Assembly (NCBI RefSeq): GCF_001544455.2 | Contig: NZ_FCOC02000026.1 | Location: 20,869-84,868, forward strand | Source: Caballeronia sordidicola | GTDB taxonomy: Bacteria > Pseudomonadota > Gammaproteobacteria > Burkholderiales > Burkholderiaceae | Reading direction: 5' to 3' | Length of the DNA stretch: 64,000 nucleotides | Shown: positions 50,694-59,588 of the stretch, one piece after another | How the letters are laid out: each line of letters begins with the position of its first letter | How positions within the stretch are numbered: position 1 is the first letter of the stretch | The notes under the pieces: generated by a model | Database searches by the model: none | What the model was told of the DNA's origin: nothing | The model's input: only the letters and a program-made list of their open reading frames with translations | Position numbers and translations under genes: made by a program

Positions 50694-51794
50694 TTACCCG
50701 GTCACTTTCTGCGCGTACGACCACGCGAGTTCGGCCATTGGCTTGGCGCGTTTGCCTGCATCGACGGCTTGTGCGCTTGCCGCCGTGCCGTCGCTCACGC
50801 GCTTCATGATTCCCTGCAGGATCGCGGCAATACGGAACATGTTGTACGCAAGGTAGAAATTCCAGTCGCCCTGGATCTGCAGGCCGGTGCGTTCCAGATA
50901 TCGCGCGACGTAGGCTTGCTCATCGGGAATGCCGAGCGCTGCCCAATCAAGCCCGCCAATACCGCGAAACTGCGCCGGATCGACATGCCATGCCATGCAG
51001 TGGTAAGCGAAGTCGGCAAGCGGATCGCCGAGCGTGGAAAGCTCCCAGTCGAGCACGGCGAGCACGCGCGGTTCGGTCGGATGGAAGATCAGGTTGTCGA
51101 GCCGGAAGTCACCGTGAACCACCGATACGCTTTCGCCGCCGCGCGGAATATGCTTCGGCAGCCATTCGATCAGCTTGTTCATGGCTTCGATGGATTCGGT
51201 TTCCGATGCAATGTATTGCTTGCTCCATCGGCCAATCTGACGCTCGAAATAGTTGCCAGGCTTGCCGTAGGTTTCGAGACCCGTTCCCACGATATCCACG
51301 CAATGCAGCGCGGCGATCACGCGATTCATTTCGTCGTAAATGGCGCCGCGTTCAGCGGGCGTCATGCCGGGCAGCGCCTGATCCCATAGCACGCGGCCTT
51401 CCATGAACTCCATCACGTAGAACGCGCAGCCGATCACGCTTTCGTCGTCGCACAGCGCGAGCATCTTCGCGACGGGAACGTCCGTGCCCGCGAGCGCTTG
51501 CATCACGCGATATTCCCGATCGATCGCATGCGCCGATGGCAACAGCTTCGCCGCCGGTCCCGGCTTCGAGCGCATGACGTAACTGCGCGCGGGCGTGATC
51601 AGCTTGAACGTGGGATTCGACTGTCCGCCGGCAAACTGTTCGATGCGAACAGGTCCTGCGAATCCATCGACATGTGTTTCCAGCCACGCGGATAATGCGC
51701 CGAGGTCGAATTGTTGCCGCGCGTTGACGGCACGCGTTCCTTCGAACGCCGAGAAATCCTGCGGTTCAGGCAAGGGCAGGTCGTTTGACGCCAT
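50694..51794 (-). CDS. APH-family phosphotransferase (acyl-CoA linked kinase)
   Basis: 366-aa kinase-like protein of the aminoglycoside phosphotransferase family. ATP loop region FAGGQSNPTFKL, catalytic VVHGDFRLDNLIF (Asp and Asn) and metal-binding VLDWELSTLGDPLADFAYH are intact. Members next to acyl-CoA dehydrogenases (LvaA of Pseudomonas, ACAD10/11 of mammals) phosphorylate 4-hydroxyacyl-CoA. An antibiotic role is unlikely in this context. Upstream gene is a histidine phosphatase. Confidence 0.87.
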   Translation of the reverse strand: MASNDLPLPEPQDFSAFEGTRAVNARQQFDLGALSAWLETHVDGFAGPVRIEQFAGGQSNPTFKLITPARSYVMRSKPGPAAKLLPSAHAIDREYRVMQALAGTDVPVAKMLALCDDESVIGCAFYVMEFMEGRVLWDQALPGMTPAERGAIYDEMNRVIAALHCVDIVGTGLETYGKPGNYFERQIGRWSKQYIASETESIEAMNKLIEWLPKHIPRGGESVSVVHGDFRLDNLIFHPTEPRVLAVLDWELSTLGDPLADFAYHCMAWHVDPAQFRGIGGLDWAALGIPDEQAYVARYLERTGLQIQGDWNFYLAYNMFRIAAILQGIMKRVSDGTAASAQAVDAGKRAKPMAELAWSYAQKVTG

Positions 51795-51876
51795 TGTTGT
51801 CTCCTCCGGATTGCGTTCCTGAGCTTGTTCAAAGGCAGCGTCGCGCCTGAAAGCGCTGTTTTCGCCGCGAGCCTGA

Positions 51877-52605
51877 TTACTTCAATGCCGACGTAAAGCG
51901 CACAAACTGTTCGTAGAGCAATTCCATGGTGGTGTTGCGCACGCTCGCGTGAAGCGGTGAGGGCGGTGAATGATTCAGTGCGCGAATGACCCAGTCGCCG
52001 GGTTTGTCGCCGACATCGAGCGCATTGATGCAACCTGTTGTCTGCGATAAATGCCCGAAGAACATGCGCCCGCCGCCCGTGATTGCATGCGACAACAACG
52101 CTCGGTTGACGCCACCGTGCAAAACGAGCAACGCAGTATCCCAGGATGCGTCGTCACGCAGGCGTTGCAGCGGCGGCAACACGCGATCCAGCAATTCGCC
52201 GATGGTTTCACCGCCCAGAAAGGCCGTTGTCTCAGGCACGATGCCATCGAACACGCTGAGAAACGCGCGCTCGAAATCCTTCGGCGGCAGATTGCTCAGC
52301 CGGCCGCCGCGAATCTCTTCCCACTCCGGCCATACATCGATATCGATTTGCTGACCCGTCTCAGCCAGCACGCGCTGTGCCGTTTCAAGCGTCCTGGGCA
52401 AACCGCTCGCAATGACCTTGTCGAAGCGAATCTGTTGCGCCTTGAACTCGCGTCCGGCAGCGGTCGCTTCGTCACGGCCGCGTTCGTTCAGCGGCACGTT
52501 TACGGGATCGATGGCGCGGCCCGTTGCGTCGAAGTACGTGACGTCGCCATGACGCATGAGGAAGATGCGGCGGCGCTTGGGAAGTGCGTATGCGGGAGTC
52601 GTCAT
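51877..52605 (-). CDS. Histidine phosphatase (phosphoglycerate mutase-like) family protein
   Basis: 242 aa. The RHG motif is in RIFLMRHGDVTYFD at residues about 13-26, with the second arginine in ASGLPRTLETAQRV and the second histidine in LLVLHGGVNRALL. Substrate unknown. Its ATG overlaps the stop of the enoyl-CoA hydratase-like gene (ATGA), so it belongs to the acyl-CoA operon; its place next to a kinase suggests that it may act on a phosphorylated intermediate (inference). Confidence 0.85.
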   Translation of the reverse strand: MTTPAYALPKRRRIFLMRHGDVTYFDATGRAIDPVNVPLNERGRDEATAAGREFKAQQIRFDKVIASGLPRTLETAQRVLAETGQQIDIDVWPEWEEIRGGRLSNLPPKDFERAFLSVFDGIVPETTAFLGGETIGELLDRVLPPLQRLRDDASWDTALLVLHGGVNRALLSHAITGGGRMFFGHLSQTTGCINALDVGDKPGDWVIRALNHSPPSPLHASVRNTTMELLYEQFVRFTSALK

Positions 52606-53390
52606 TTGTAGATTGGCGGGCGCTTTTCGAGGAACGCGTTGATGCCTTCGAGCGCGTTGCCGTTATGCAGGGCATCGACGAAACTATCGCGCTCGGCGTC
52701 GAGCTGTTCCGCGAGCGTCTGTGTTTCGGCCAGTGCGATCAGCGCCTTGATCTGCGCCAACGCCTTGGGCGCCATGCGGCCGAGTTCGTCGGCCCAGGCG
52801 ATGGCGGTATCGAGCGCCGCGCCCGGCTTTGTTACGCGATTGACCACGCCGGTTTCATACAGGCGCGTGGCGCCGATCGGCTTTGCTTCCAGCAGGATTT
52901 CGGTAGCGAGCGCGCGCGACAGGGCGCGGGTCAGGAACCACGAGCCGCCGCCGTCGGGCGTGAGGCCCACGCGCGAATATGACATCACGAACTTCGCGTC
53001 ATCGGCGGCGACGAGCAGGTCGCACGCGAGCGCCAGCGAAAATCCCGCGCCTGCCGCGGCGCCTTCAACGGCCGCGATCACCGGCTTCGTGGATGACCTC
53101 AGCGCCACGATCCATTCGCCCAGCATGTCGATGCTCGCCGCCTGCACCGACCGATCCTTCGCGCGGTTTTCGAGCAAGCGGTTCAGGTTACCGCCGGCAC
53201 AAAAGAAGTTATCGGCGCCGGTCAGCACGATTGCGCGCACCGACGTGTCGCGCTCGGCTGTGTTTATCGCCTCGATTCCGGCGGCGTACATGTCCGGATG
53301 CAACGCGTTGCGCGCGCCGGGATTGGACAGCTTGAGGACCAGCGTGGTGTCGCTTTCGGCCGGCCGGGCGGAGAGCAGTTCGGCGCTCAT
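52602..53390 (-). CDS. Enoyl-CoA hydratase/isomerase family protein, PaaG-like
   Basis: 262-aa crotonase-fold protein. The CoA-binding oxyanion region is GADNFFCAGGNL and EGAAAGAGFSLALACDLL. Both catalytic glutamates of enoyl-CoA hydratase are missing (Ser and Arg stand there), but the Asp of VGLTPDGGGSWFL is present, as in PaaG-type isomerases. It is therefore more likely an isomerase than a standard hydratase. Four-base overlaps with both neighbours. Confidence 0.85.
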   Translation of the reverse strand: MSAELLSARPAESDTTLVLKLSNPGARNALHPDMYAAGIEAINTAERDTSVRAIVLTGADNFFCAGGNLNRLLENRAKDRSVQAASIDMLGEWIVALRSSTKPVIAAVEGAAAGAGFSLALACDLLVAADDAKFVMSYSRVGLTPDGGGSWFLTRALSRALATEILLEAKPIGATRLYETGVVNRVTKPGAALDTAIAWADELGRMAPKALAQIKALIALAETQTLAEQLDAERDSFVDALHNGNALEGINAFLEKRPPIYK

Positions 53391-54928
53391 TGCGCGGCCT
53401 CGTCGAAGGTGAGCGACAGGCCGAGTTGCGCGCGACGTGCGAGCCACGGCGACGGACGATATCGCGGATCGCCAAGCACGCCTTGAATATTGCGCAGGAT
53501 CGTGAGGATGGTGCTTGCGCCGAGCGCGTCGCCGAGTGCGAGCGGGCCGCGCGGATAACCCAGCCCGAGCGTGACGGCGAGATCGATATCGGCGGGCGTG
53601 GCGATGCGTTGCTGCGCAATATCGCAGCCAATATTCACGATGGTCGCCACCACGCGTTGCGCGACAAAACCCGTGGAATCGCGGATCACGGTGACGGGAA
53701 CGCCATCGAACGCGAACAGGGCGTGCGCGGCGTCGCGGAATTCAGCCGTGGTCGCGGGCGTTGTCATGATGGTGCGGCGGGCGGTATCGGCGAGCGGGAA
53801 CAGCGTGTCGATGGCAACCGTGCGCGACGCATCCAGCTTTTCCGCGACGCACGCCGTGGTGGCATCGTGCCCAAGCGGCGTGACGATGATCAGCGAATCC
53901 AGCGCCGGCGTGCCGCCGGTATCGATGGTGACATTCGCTTCCATTTTCGCGATCAGCCTGAACACTTCCTCGCGCGCGTGGGCGGACGCCCGGCTCACCC
54001 AGACGCGACGCGGCAGCGCAGCCGGCGCAGGCGCTTCGCCGGGCGTTTGCTGTTTCCCATCGACATACTGATAAAAACCTTCGCCAGCCTTGCGCCCGAT
54101 CAATCCGCCAGCGAGCCGCGTGCCGGTGATCGGCGACGGCGTGAATCTCGGCTCTTCATAAAACTGGTGATAGATCGATTCCATCACCGGATGCGACACG
54201 TCGAGCGCGGTCAGGTCGAGCAACTCGAACGGGCCGAGCCGGAAGCCGGCTTGCTCCCGCATGATCCGGTCGATATCCGCAAAACTCGCCACGCCTTCGC
54301 CGGCGATCCGCAGGCCTTCGGTATTCATGCCGCGTCCGGCGTGATTCACGATGAAACCCGGCATGTCCTTCGCCCGCACCGGCGTGTGGCCCATCTGGCG
54401 GCCGAGCGCCATGAGCGCGTCGCCGGCTGCGGGGTCTCCGCGTAAGCCGTCGATCACCTCGACCACTTTCATCAGCGGCACGGGATTGAAAAAGTGCAGT
54501 CCGATCACGCGCTCCGGCCGTTTGCAGCCCGCGGCGATTGCGGTAATGGAAAGCGACGACGTGTTCGACGCCAGGATGCAATCATCGCGCACAACCTCTT
54601 CCAGCTCGCGGAACAACGCGCGCTTTGCGTCGAGCTTCTCGACAATCGCTTCGATGACCACGTCGCAATCGGCCAGATCGCTTGTCGCGTCCGCTGCATG
54701 AACGCGCGCCAGCGCATCGTGCGCGTCCGCCTCGGTGAGCTTGCCTTTTGCGGCGAGTTTGTTCAGGGTATCGGCAAGATACTCGCGAGCAGCCGTGATG
54801 GCTTCCTTGTTGGCGTCGTAAAGACGCACGGTCAGGCCGCCGAGCGCCGCAATCTGCGCAATCCCGCGTCCCATTGCGCCGCTGCCGACCACGCCCAAGG
54901 TCCGAATCTCTGTGTCGCGAAAACTCAT
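53387..54928 (-). CDS. 3-hydroxyacyl-CoA dehydrogenase, two-domain PaaH-like
   Basis: 513 aa. The NAD-binding GVVGSGAMGRGIAQIAA is at residues about 11-27, GLHFFNPVPLMKVVEVI is the family signature, and two copies of the C-terminal 3HCDH domain occur (around 180-280 and 400-500). This arrangement is that of PaaH/PaaC-like enzymes that oxidise 3-hydroxyacyl-CoA. The ATG at 54928 is chosen over a GTG at 54940, which lies within the ribosome-site spacing of AAGGAG. First gene of the leftward operon. Confidence 0.9.
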   Translation of the reverse strand: MSFRDTEIRTLGVVGSGAMGRGIAQIAALGGLTVRLYDANKEAITAAREYLADTLNKLAAKGKLTEADAHDALARVHAADATSDLADCDVVIEAIVEKLDAKRALFRELEEVVRDDCILASNTSSLSITAIAAGCKRPERVIGLHFFNPVPLMKVVEVIDGLRGDPAAGDALMALGRQMGHTPVRAKDMPGFIVNHAGRGMNTEGLRIAGEGVASFADIDRIMREQAGFRLGPFELLDLTALDVSHPVMESIYHQFYEEPRFTPSPITGTRLAGGLIGRKAGEGFYQYVDGKQQTPGEAPAPAALPRRVWVSRASAHAREEVFRLIAKMEANVTIDTGGTPALDSLIIVTPLGHDATTACVAEKLDASRTVAIDTLFPLADTARRTIMTTPATTAEFRDAAHALFAFDGVPVTVIRDSTGFVAQRVVATIVNIGCDIAQQRIATPADIDLAVTLGLGYPRGPLALGDALGASTILTILRNIQGVLGDPRYRPSPWLARRAQLGLSLTFDEAAQ

Positions 54929-54958
54929 GGTGTGTCTCACTCCTTATTTTGCTAGATT

Positions 54959-54972
54959 AGCACGGTCGTGCT
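54959..54972. promoter_or_regulatory. Palindromic operator candidate in the divergent promoter
   Basis: AGCACG-GT-CGTGCT: two perfect 6-bp arms with a 2-base spacer, 31 bases upstream of the 3-hydroxyacyl-CoA dehydrogenase ATG and 75 bases from the divergent GST gene. Short palindromes of this kind are typical TetR-family operators for fatty-acid catabolic genes. The regulator is not adjacent. Confidence 0.5.
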
Positions 54973-55046
54973 GTTAGTGAGATGGCCCCAAAAGGCCGTC
55001 CATTGCCTGTATTACTTAAAAAACGAAGACGTTCTGGAGACTGGTG

Positions 55047-55706
55047 ATGCTCAAGCTGTATGGTTTTGCGCTGTCCAATTATGTGAACAAGGTGAAGTTC
55101 GTGCTGCTCGAACACGGCATTGCATTCGAAGAGGTGCGCGCCAATTTCGGTCAGGACGAAGCCACGCTCGCGCGATCGCCGCTTGGCAAGGTTCCGTACA
55201 TCGAGACCGAGGCGGGATCGCTGTGCGAGTCGCAAGTGATCGTCGAATATCTGGCGAGCGCTTATCCGGACAAACCGATCTTTTCCGCCGATCCTTTTGC
55301 GGCCGCGAAAGAGCGCGAGATGATTACGTTCATCGAGTTGCATCTGGAACTCGTCGCGCGCGATCTGTATAAGCAGGCGTTTTTCGGTGGAACCGTGACC
55401 GAGTACACCAGGACGCGCGCTGAAAAAAAGCTCCGGCATGGCATTGCGGGATTCAAGCGGATTGCGAAATTCGATCCGTATGCGCTCGGCACGGCCTTCA
55501 GTATCGCCGATGTCAGCGCGTTCGTGCATTTGCCGCTGGTCGGCCTCGCGACCAAAGCGGTTTATGGCACGGATTTCCTGCTGGAGGCGGGTATTGACTG
55601 GAAGGCGCACAACAAGCGCGTCGGGGAACGGCCGGCCGCGCAGAAGGTGACGGCCGACCGGCTGGCGTTCATGGATGCGCAGAAGAAAGAACTGCCGAAG
55701 ATCTAG
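55047..55706 (+). CDS. Glutathione S-transferase family protein
   Basis: 219-aa GST. The N-terminal domain starts MLKLYGFALSNYVNKVKFVLLEHG; SPLGKVPYIETEAGSLCESQVIVEYL contains the cis-proline and glutathione-binding Glu-Ser (both as parts). The C-terminal domain has FSIADVSAFVHLPL. Class cannot be fixed by eye. A GTG at 55044 overlaps; the ATG at 55047 is preferred. Divergent from the acyl-CoA operon, convergent with the aminotransferase. Confidence 0.87.
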   Translation: MLKLYGFALSNYVNKVKFVLLEHGIAFEEVRANFGQDEATLARSPLGKVPYIETEAGSLCESQVIVEYLASAYPDKPIFSADPFAAAKEREMITFIELHLELVARDLYKQAFFGGTVTEYTRTRAEKKLRHGIAGFKRIAKFDPYALGTAFSIADVSAFVHLPLVGLATKAVYGTDFLLEAGIDWKAHNKRVGERPAAQKVTADRLAFMDAQKKELPKI

Positions 55707-55714
55707 GACTTCGC

Positions 55715-56896
55715 TCAGAGGCTGGCGAGACGCTCAAGTGCGGTGCGCAGCGTCTCTTCCTTTTTGGCGAAGCAAAAGCGCACGACGCCCGATTCGTGGC
55801 TCTCGTGATAGAAGGCCGACACCGGAATTGCCGCCACGCCAATCTCGCTCGTGAGCCATTTCGAGAATTCGGCTTCGGGCAGGTCGCTGATGGCCGAATA
55901 GTCTACGCATTGGAAATACGTGCCGTCGCACGGCAGCAACTTGAAGCGCGAATTCGCCAAGCCCGCGCGGAAAAAGTCGCGTTTTTGCTGGTAGAACGCA
56001 GGCAAGTCGAGATACGGCGAAGGGTCTTTCAAGTACTCGGCAATGCCGGCTTGCATCGGCGTATTCACAGTGAACACGTTGAATTGATGCACTTTGCGGA
56101 ATTCGGCCGTGAGCGCGGCGGGTGCGGCGACGTAGCCCACTTTCCAGCCCGTCACGTGAAACGTCTTGCCGAAACTCGATACCACGAAGCTGCGCGCGGC
56201 CAGATCCGGGTAACGCGAGACGCTTTCGTGCGGCGCGCCGTCGAAGACCATGTGTTCATAGACTTCGTCGGAGAGAATCAGCACGTTGGTGCCGCGCATG
56301 ATCTCGTCGAGCTTTTGCATGTCGGCGGTGCGCCAGACGCGGCCCGTCGGGTTATGCGGCGTGTTGATGATCAGAAGGCGCGTTTTTGGCGTGATTGCGG
56401 CGGCGATCTTGTCGAAGGGCAGCGCATAGTCGGGTGCTTCCAGCGATACAAACACGGGTTTTCCGCCCGCCAGTTCAATTGCCGGGACGTAGCAGTCGTA
56501 CATTGGTTCGATCACGACGACTTCATCGCCCGGATGCACGCAGCACAGGATTGCTGTGAGGATTGCCTGCGTTGCGCCGGCCGTGACCGTGATTTCGCGC
56601 TCGGCATCGTATTGACGTCCGTACAGCCGCTCGATCTTTTCGCTGATCGCATGGCGCAGCGGCGCGGCGCCGGCCATTGGCGGGTACTGATTGTGACCTT
56701 CGCGCATGGCGTTGGCCACCGCATCCACAATGCGCGGATCGCACGCGAAATCCGGAAAACCCTGGCCGAGATTGACCGCGCCTTTTTGTGTCGCGAGCGC
56801 GCTCATGACCGTGAAGATCGTCGTGCCCACGTGCGGCAAACGCGAGGCAATGGCAGGGACAGTGGCTGAATGCGGAAGGTCGTGCGAGGCGTTCAT
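55715..56896 (-). CDS. PLP-dependent aminotransferase (class I/II)
   Basis: 393 aa. The PLP-binding lysine is in SSFGKTFHVTGWKVGYV; INTPHNPTGRVW holds the conserved Asn-Pro motif and LSDEVYEHMVFDG the Asp/Tyr pair that holds the pyridine ring. Closest in pattern to YbdL/MalY-type methionine or kynurenine-oxoglutarate aminotransferases; specificity is not certain. Follows the PIN-domain gene by 53 bases in the same direction. Confidence 0.88.
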   Translation of the reverse strand: MNASHDLPHSATVPAIASRLPHVGTTIFTVMSALATQKGAVNLGQGFPDFACDPRIVDAVANAMREGHNQYPPMAGAAPLRHAISEKIERLYGRQYDAEREITVTAGATQAILTAILCCVHPGDEVVVIEPMYDCYVPAIELAGGKPVFVSLEAPDYALPFDKIAAAITPKTRLLIINTPHNPTGRVWRTADMQKLDEIMRGTNVLILSDEVYEHMVFDGAPHESVSRYPDLAARSFVVSSFGKTFHVTGWKVGYVAAPAALTAEFRKVHQFNVFTVNTPMQAGIAEYLKDPSPYLDLPAFYQQKRDFFRAGLANSRFKLLPCDGTYFQCVDYSAISDLPEAEFSKWLTSEIGVAAIPVSAFYHESHESGVVRFCFAKKEETLRTALERLASL

Positions 56897-56949
56897 GGTG
56901 GGTTCGATCGGCTGCGCTGGAAGAATGCCTGCTATTTTAAACGTCGATT

Positions 56950-57441
56950 TTAAATATCGATTGCGTTCGTTTCCGCATTGGTCTCGATCCGCGCCTGAAA
57001 GCGTGTGACGAACGGCGCCGGCTGGGCGATTTGAAACCCGAAATCCCGCGCCGTGCGTTTCGCCAGCTTCAGCAGCGCCCGGTCCTTCGATACCAGCCAG
57101 TCCGCCCGGGCGGCGTGCGCCAGCTCAAGAAACTTCTGGTCGTCGCGGTCCTTGCATTTCGGCAACGGCGGCGTGTCTTCAGGCAGCGGTTCCGGTTCCA
57201 CCAGGTGCGAAAGCCGCGCGACGGTCTCAAGCGCATTGGCCTTGTTCACGGCGAAGCGGACGAACTGCGGATAATCCAGCACATAGGTCAGTTCCTTGAG
57301 GCACCGGGCATCGATCAACGCTTCCAGCGTGCCGGTTTCCAGCGCGGCGCGGATTGGACGGGTATTGGGGTCATCGAATACGAGAATGTCGATCCATACA
57401 TTGGAATCGAGCACAGCGCGCCACGCGGGGGATTTTTTCAT
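56950..57441 (-). CDS. PIN-domain protein (putative toxin, TIGR00305-like)
   Basis: 163-aa PIN nuclease-fold protein. Acidic metal ligands are Asp in AVLDSNVWIDILVFDD near the N-terminus, Glu in CLKELTYVL, and the Asp pair in KCKDRDDQKFLELA, followed by WLVSKDRALLKL. All four positions expected for activity appear present. No antitoxin gene lies next to it: the upstream neighbour is divergent yaaA and the downstream one an aminotransferase. So it may be a housekeeping RNase rather than a toxin. Confidence 0.8.
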   Translation of the reverse strand: MKKSPAWRAVLDSNVWIDILVFDDPNTRPIRAALETGTLEALIDARCLKELTYVLDYPQFVRFAVNKANALETVARLSHLVEPEPLPEDTPPLPKCKDRDDQKFLELAHAARADWLVSKDRALLKLAKRTARDFGFQIAQPAPFVTRFQARIETNAETNAIDI

Positions 57442-57497
57442 TCGATACAATCGAGGGTTTCCGTCTTCATCGTTGGCAAGCAAGCCGGCGAGCCCCT

Positions 57498-58277
57498 ATG
57501 ATAATCGTTCTCTCGCCGGCCAAATCGCTCGACTACGAGACCCCGCCTCACGTCACGAAGCACACGCTACCCGAATTCGCCGCGGATTGCGCCGAGCTCA
57601 TCGACGCGCTGCGCAAGCTCTCGCCACAGGAAATCGGCAGTCTCATGCATATCTCGGATCCGCTCGCGCGACTCAATTTCCAGCGTTACGCCGACTGGTC
57701 GCCGACGTTCGACGCTGAGAATTCGAAGCAGGCCGTGCTTGCGTTCAATGGCGATGTCTACGAAGGGTTCGACGCCAGATCGCTTCATGCAGCCGATCTG
57801 GACTACGCCCAGAATCATGTGCGCGTGTTGTCCGGCTTGTACGGATTGCTGCGGCCACTCGATTTGTTGCAGCCGTATCGGCTGGAAATGGGCACGAAGT
57901 TCGCCAACGCGCGCGGCAAGGATCTCTACGCTTTCTGGGGCGAGCGCATTACCGCCGCGCTCAACGCGCAAATGAAGAAGCAGCGCGGCGCGAAGGTGCT
58001 GGTCAATTGCGCATCCGGTGAATATTTCAAGTCGGTCCAGCCAAAGTGTCTTGACGCGCCGGTTGTCACGCCGGTATTTCAGGACTGGAAGAACGGCCAG
58101 TACAAGATCATCAGCTTTCACGCAAAACGGGCGCGCGGGCTGATGGCACGCTTCGCGGTGCAGCATAGAATCGATGAACCGGAAGGCCTGAAGGACTTCG
58201 GCAGCGAAGGGTATGCCTTCGATAAAAAGGCATCGAACGAAACGAGTTATGTGTTTAGACGGCGGATTGGCGCCTGA
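57498..58277 (+). CDS. yaaA: Peroxide stress protein YaaA (DUF328)
   Basis: 259 aa. The N-terminus MIIVLSPAKSLDYETP and the SGLYGLLRPLDLLQPYRLEMGT segment are diagnostic. YaaA is known to limit intracellular free iron and DNA damage under hydrogen peroxide and to bind unusual DNA structures. The ATG at 57498 is used; a longer frame from 57354 would overlap the divergent PIN gene. Divergent promoters must lie within the 56 bases between them. Confidence 0.93.
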   Translation: MIIVLSPAKSLDYETPPHVTKHTLPEFAADCAELIDALRKLSPQEIGSLMHISDPLARLNFQRYADWSPTFDAENSKQAVLAFNGDVYEGFDARSLHAADLDYAQNHVRVLSGLYGLLRPLDLLQPYRLEMGTKFANARGKDLYAFWGERITAALNAQMKKQRGAKVLVNCASGEYFKSVQPKCLDAPVVTPVFQDWKNGQYKIISFHAKRARGLMARFAVQHRIDEPEGLKDFGSEGYAFDKKASNETSYVFRRRIGA

Positions 58278-58319
58278 AGTTGGCCGCCGCCACCTAATCG
58301 GATTAATCAAGGAAGCGTC

Positions 58320-59507
58320 ATGAGCATCTCAATCACGAGTCAATTCGATGCGGGTGCGATTGACGTCGTTTCCGCCGATAATCCCGCCGATATCCGTCTG
58401 CGCATCCGCCCGGACAGTCACGCCGATTTCGCGCAGTGGTTCTATTTCCGCATGGGCAACGTGCGCGACGTAGCGCTCACGATGACTTTCGAAAACGCCG
58501 CGGACTGCGCATTCGCCGAAGGCTGGCGCGATTATCGCGCGGTCGCGAGCTACGACAGGATCAACTGGTTCCGCGTGCCGACGCGCTACGACGGCCGGGT
58601 GATGACCATTGAGCACACGCCGGATTTCGACGCCATCTATTACGCCTATTTCGAACCGTACAGCGAAGAGCGGCACGCGGGTTTTATCGGCGCCGTGCAG
58701 CAGATGCCGCACGCGACGCTGACTGAAATCGGCCGTACTGTGCAAGGCCGCCCGATGTCGCTCCTGACACTGGGCCTGCTTGAGGACGAGGCTGAAGACG
58801 AAACGCAAGCAGATGTTGATGAAGCGGCCAAGCCCAAGAAAAACGTCTGGATCATCGCGCGTCAGCATCCGGGCGAAACCATGGCCGAATGGTTCGTGGA
58901 GGGTTTGATCAAACGGCTGGCAGGGTGGGGCGACTGGGCGGGCGACCCGGTGGCGCGCCTGGTCTTCGATCACGCCGTTTTTCACATTGTGCCCAACATG
59001 AATCCCGATGGCAGTGCCCTCGGCAATCTGCGTACGAACGCGGCGGGCGCCAACCTGAATCGTGAATGGATGGAGCCGGACGCCGCGCGAAGCCCCGAAG
59101 TGCTGGTGGTACGCAACGCCATGCACGCGATCGGCTGCGATCTGTTCTTCGATATCCACGGCGACGAAGCGCTGCCCTATATCTTCGTGGCGGGTTCCGA
59201 GATGTTGCCCGGCTTCACGGAACAGCAGGCGAGGGAGCAGAAGGCGTTTATCGAATGTTTCAAGCAGGCAAGTCCCGACTTCCAGGATGTGTACGGTTAC
59301 GAAGCGAGCAAATACCAGACGGATGCGTTGAAGCTGGCGTCGAAGTATGTTGGCAATGAATTCGGGTGTTTGTCCCTGACGCTCGAAATGCCGTTCAAGG
59401 ACAATGCGAATCTTCCAGATGAGCGCGTGGGCTGGAATGGGGAGCGAAGTGCCGCGCTTGGCGCCGCCATGTTGCAGGCAATCTTGCGGCATTTGCAGGC
59501 GTTCTGA
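58320..59507 (+). CDS. M14-family carboxypeptidase, cytosolic carboxypeptidase-like
   Basis: 395 aa without a signal peptide. The N-terminal domain (residues 1-130) is a beta-sandwich that goes with cytosolic carboxypeptidases: FAQWFYFRMGNVR and WFRVPTRYDG. The catalytic domain has zinc ligands in ARQHPGETMAEWF (HxxE), FHIVPNMNPDGSALGNLRTN with the Arg/Asn carboxylate-binding residues, and the third histidine in FFDIHGDEALP; the general-base Glu is in LTLEMPFKD. Eukaryotic homologues remove glutamates from tubulin; bacterial substrates are unknown. Confidence 0.88.
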   Translation: MSISITSQFDAGAIDVVSADNPADIRLRIRPDSHADFAQWFYFRMGNVRDVALTMTFENAADCAFAEGWRDYRAVASYDRINWFRVPTRYDGRVMTIEHTPDFDAIYYAYFEPYSEERHAGFIGAVQQMPHATLTEIGRTVQGRPMSLLTLGLLEDEAEDETQADVDEAAKPKKNVWIIARQHPGETMAEWFVEGLIKRLAGWGDWAGDPVARLVFDHAVFHIVPNMNPDGSALGNLRTNAAGANLNREWMEPDAARSPEVLVVRNAMHAIGCDLFFDIHGDEALPYIFVAGSEMLPGFTEQQAREQKAFIECFKQASPDFQDVYGYEASKYQTDALKLASKYVGNEFGCLSLTLEMPFKDNANLPDERVGWNGERSAALGAAMLQAILRHLQAF

Positions 59508-59588
59508 TACGAACGGGCCGGCTTTGCGCAGCGCCAAAGGGCGAAATCGCTTATAGCGGATCTCGCCCTTCTTCGTTTTAGCCCGCCG

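Noticed and set aside
50694..51794. Aminoglycoside resistance gene
   Set aside because: APH fold only; it sits in an acyl-CoA operon next to an ACAD11-like dehydrogenase, which indicates a metabolic kinase.
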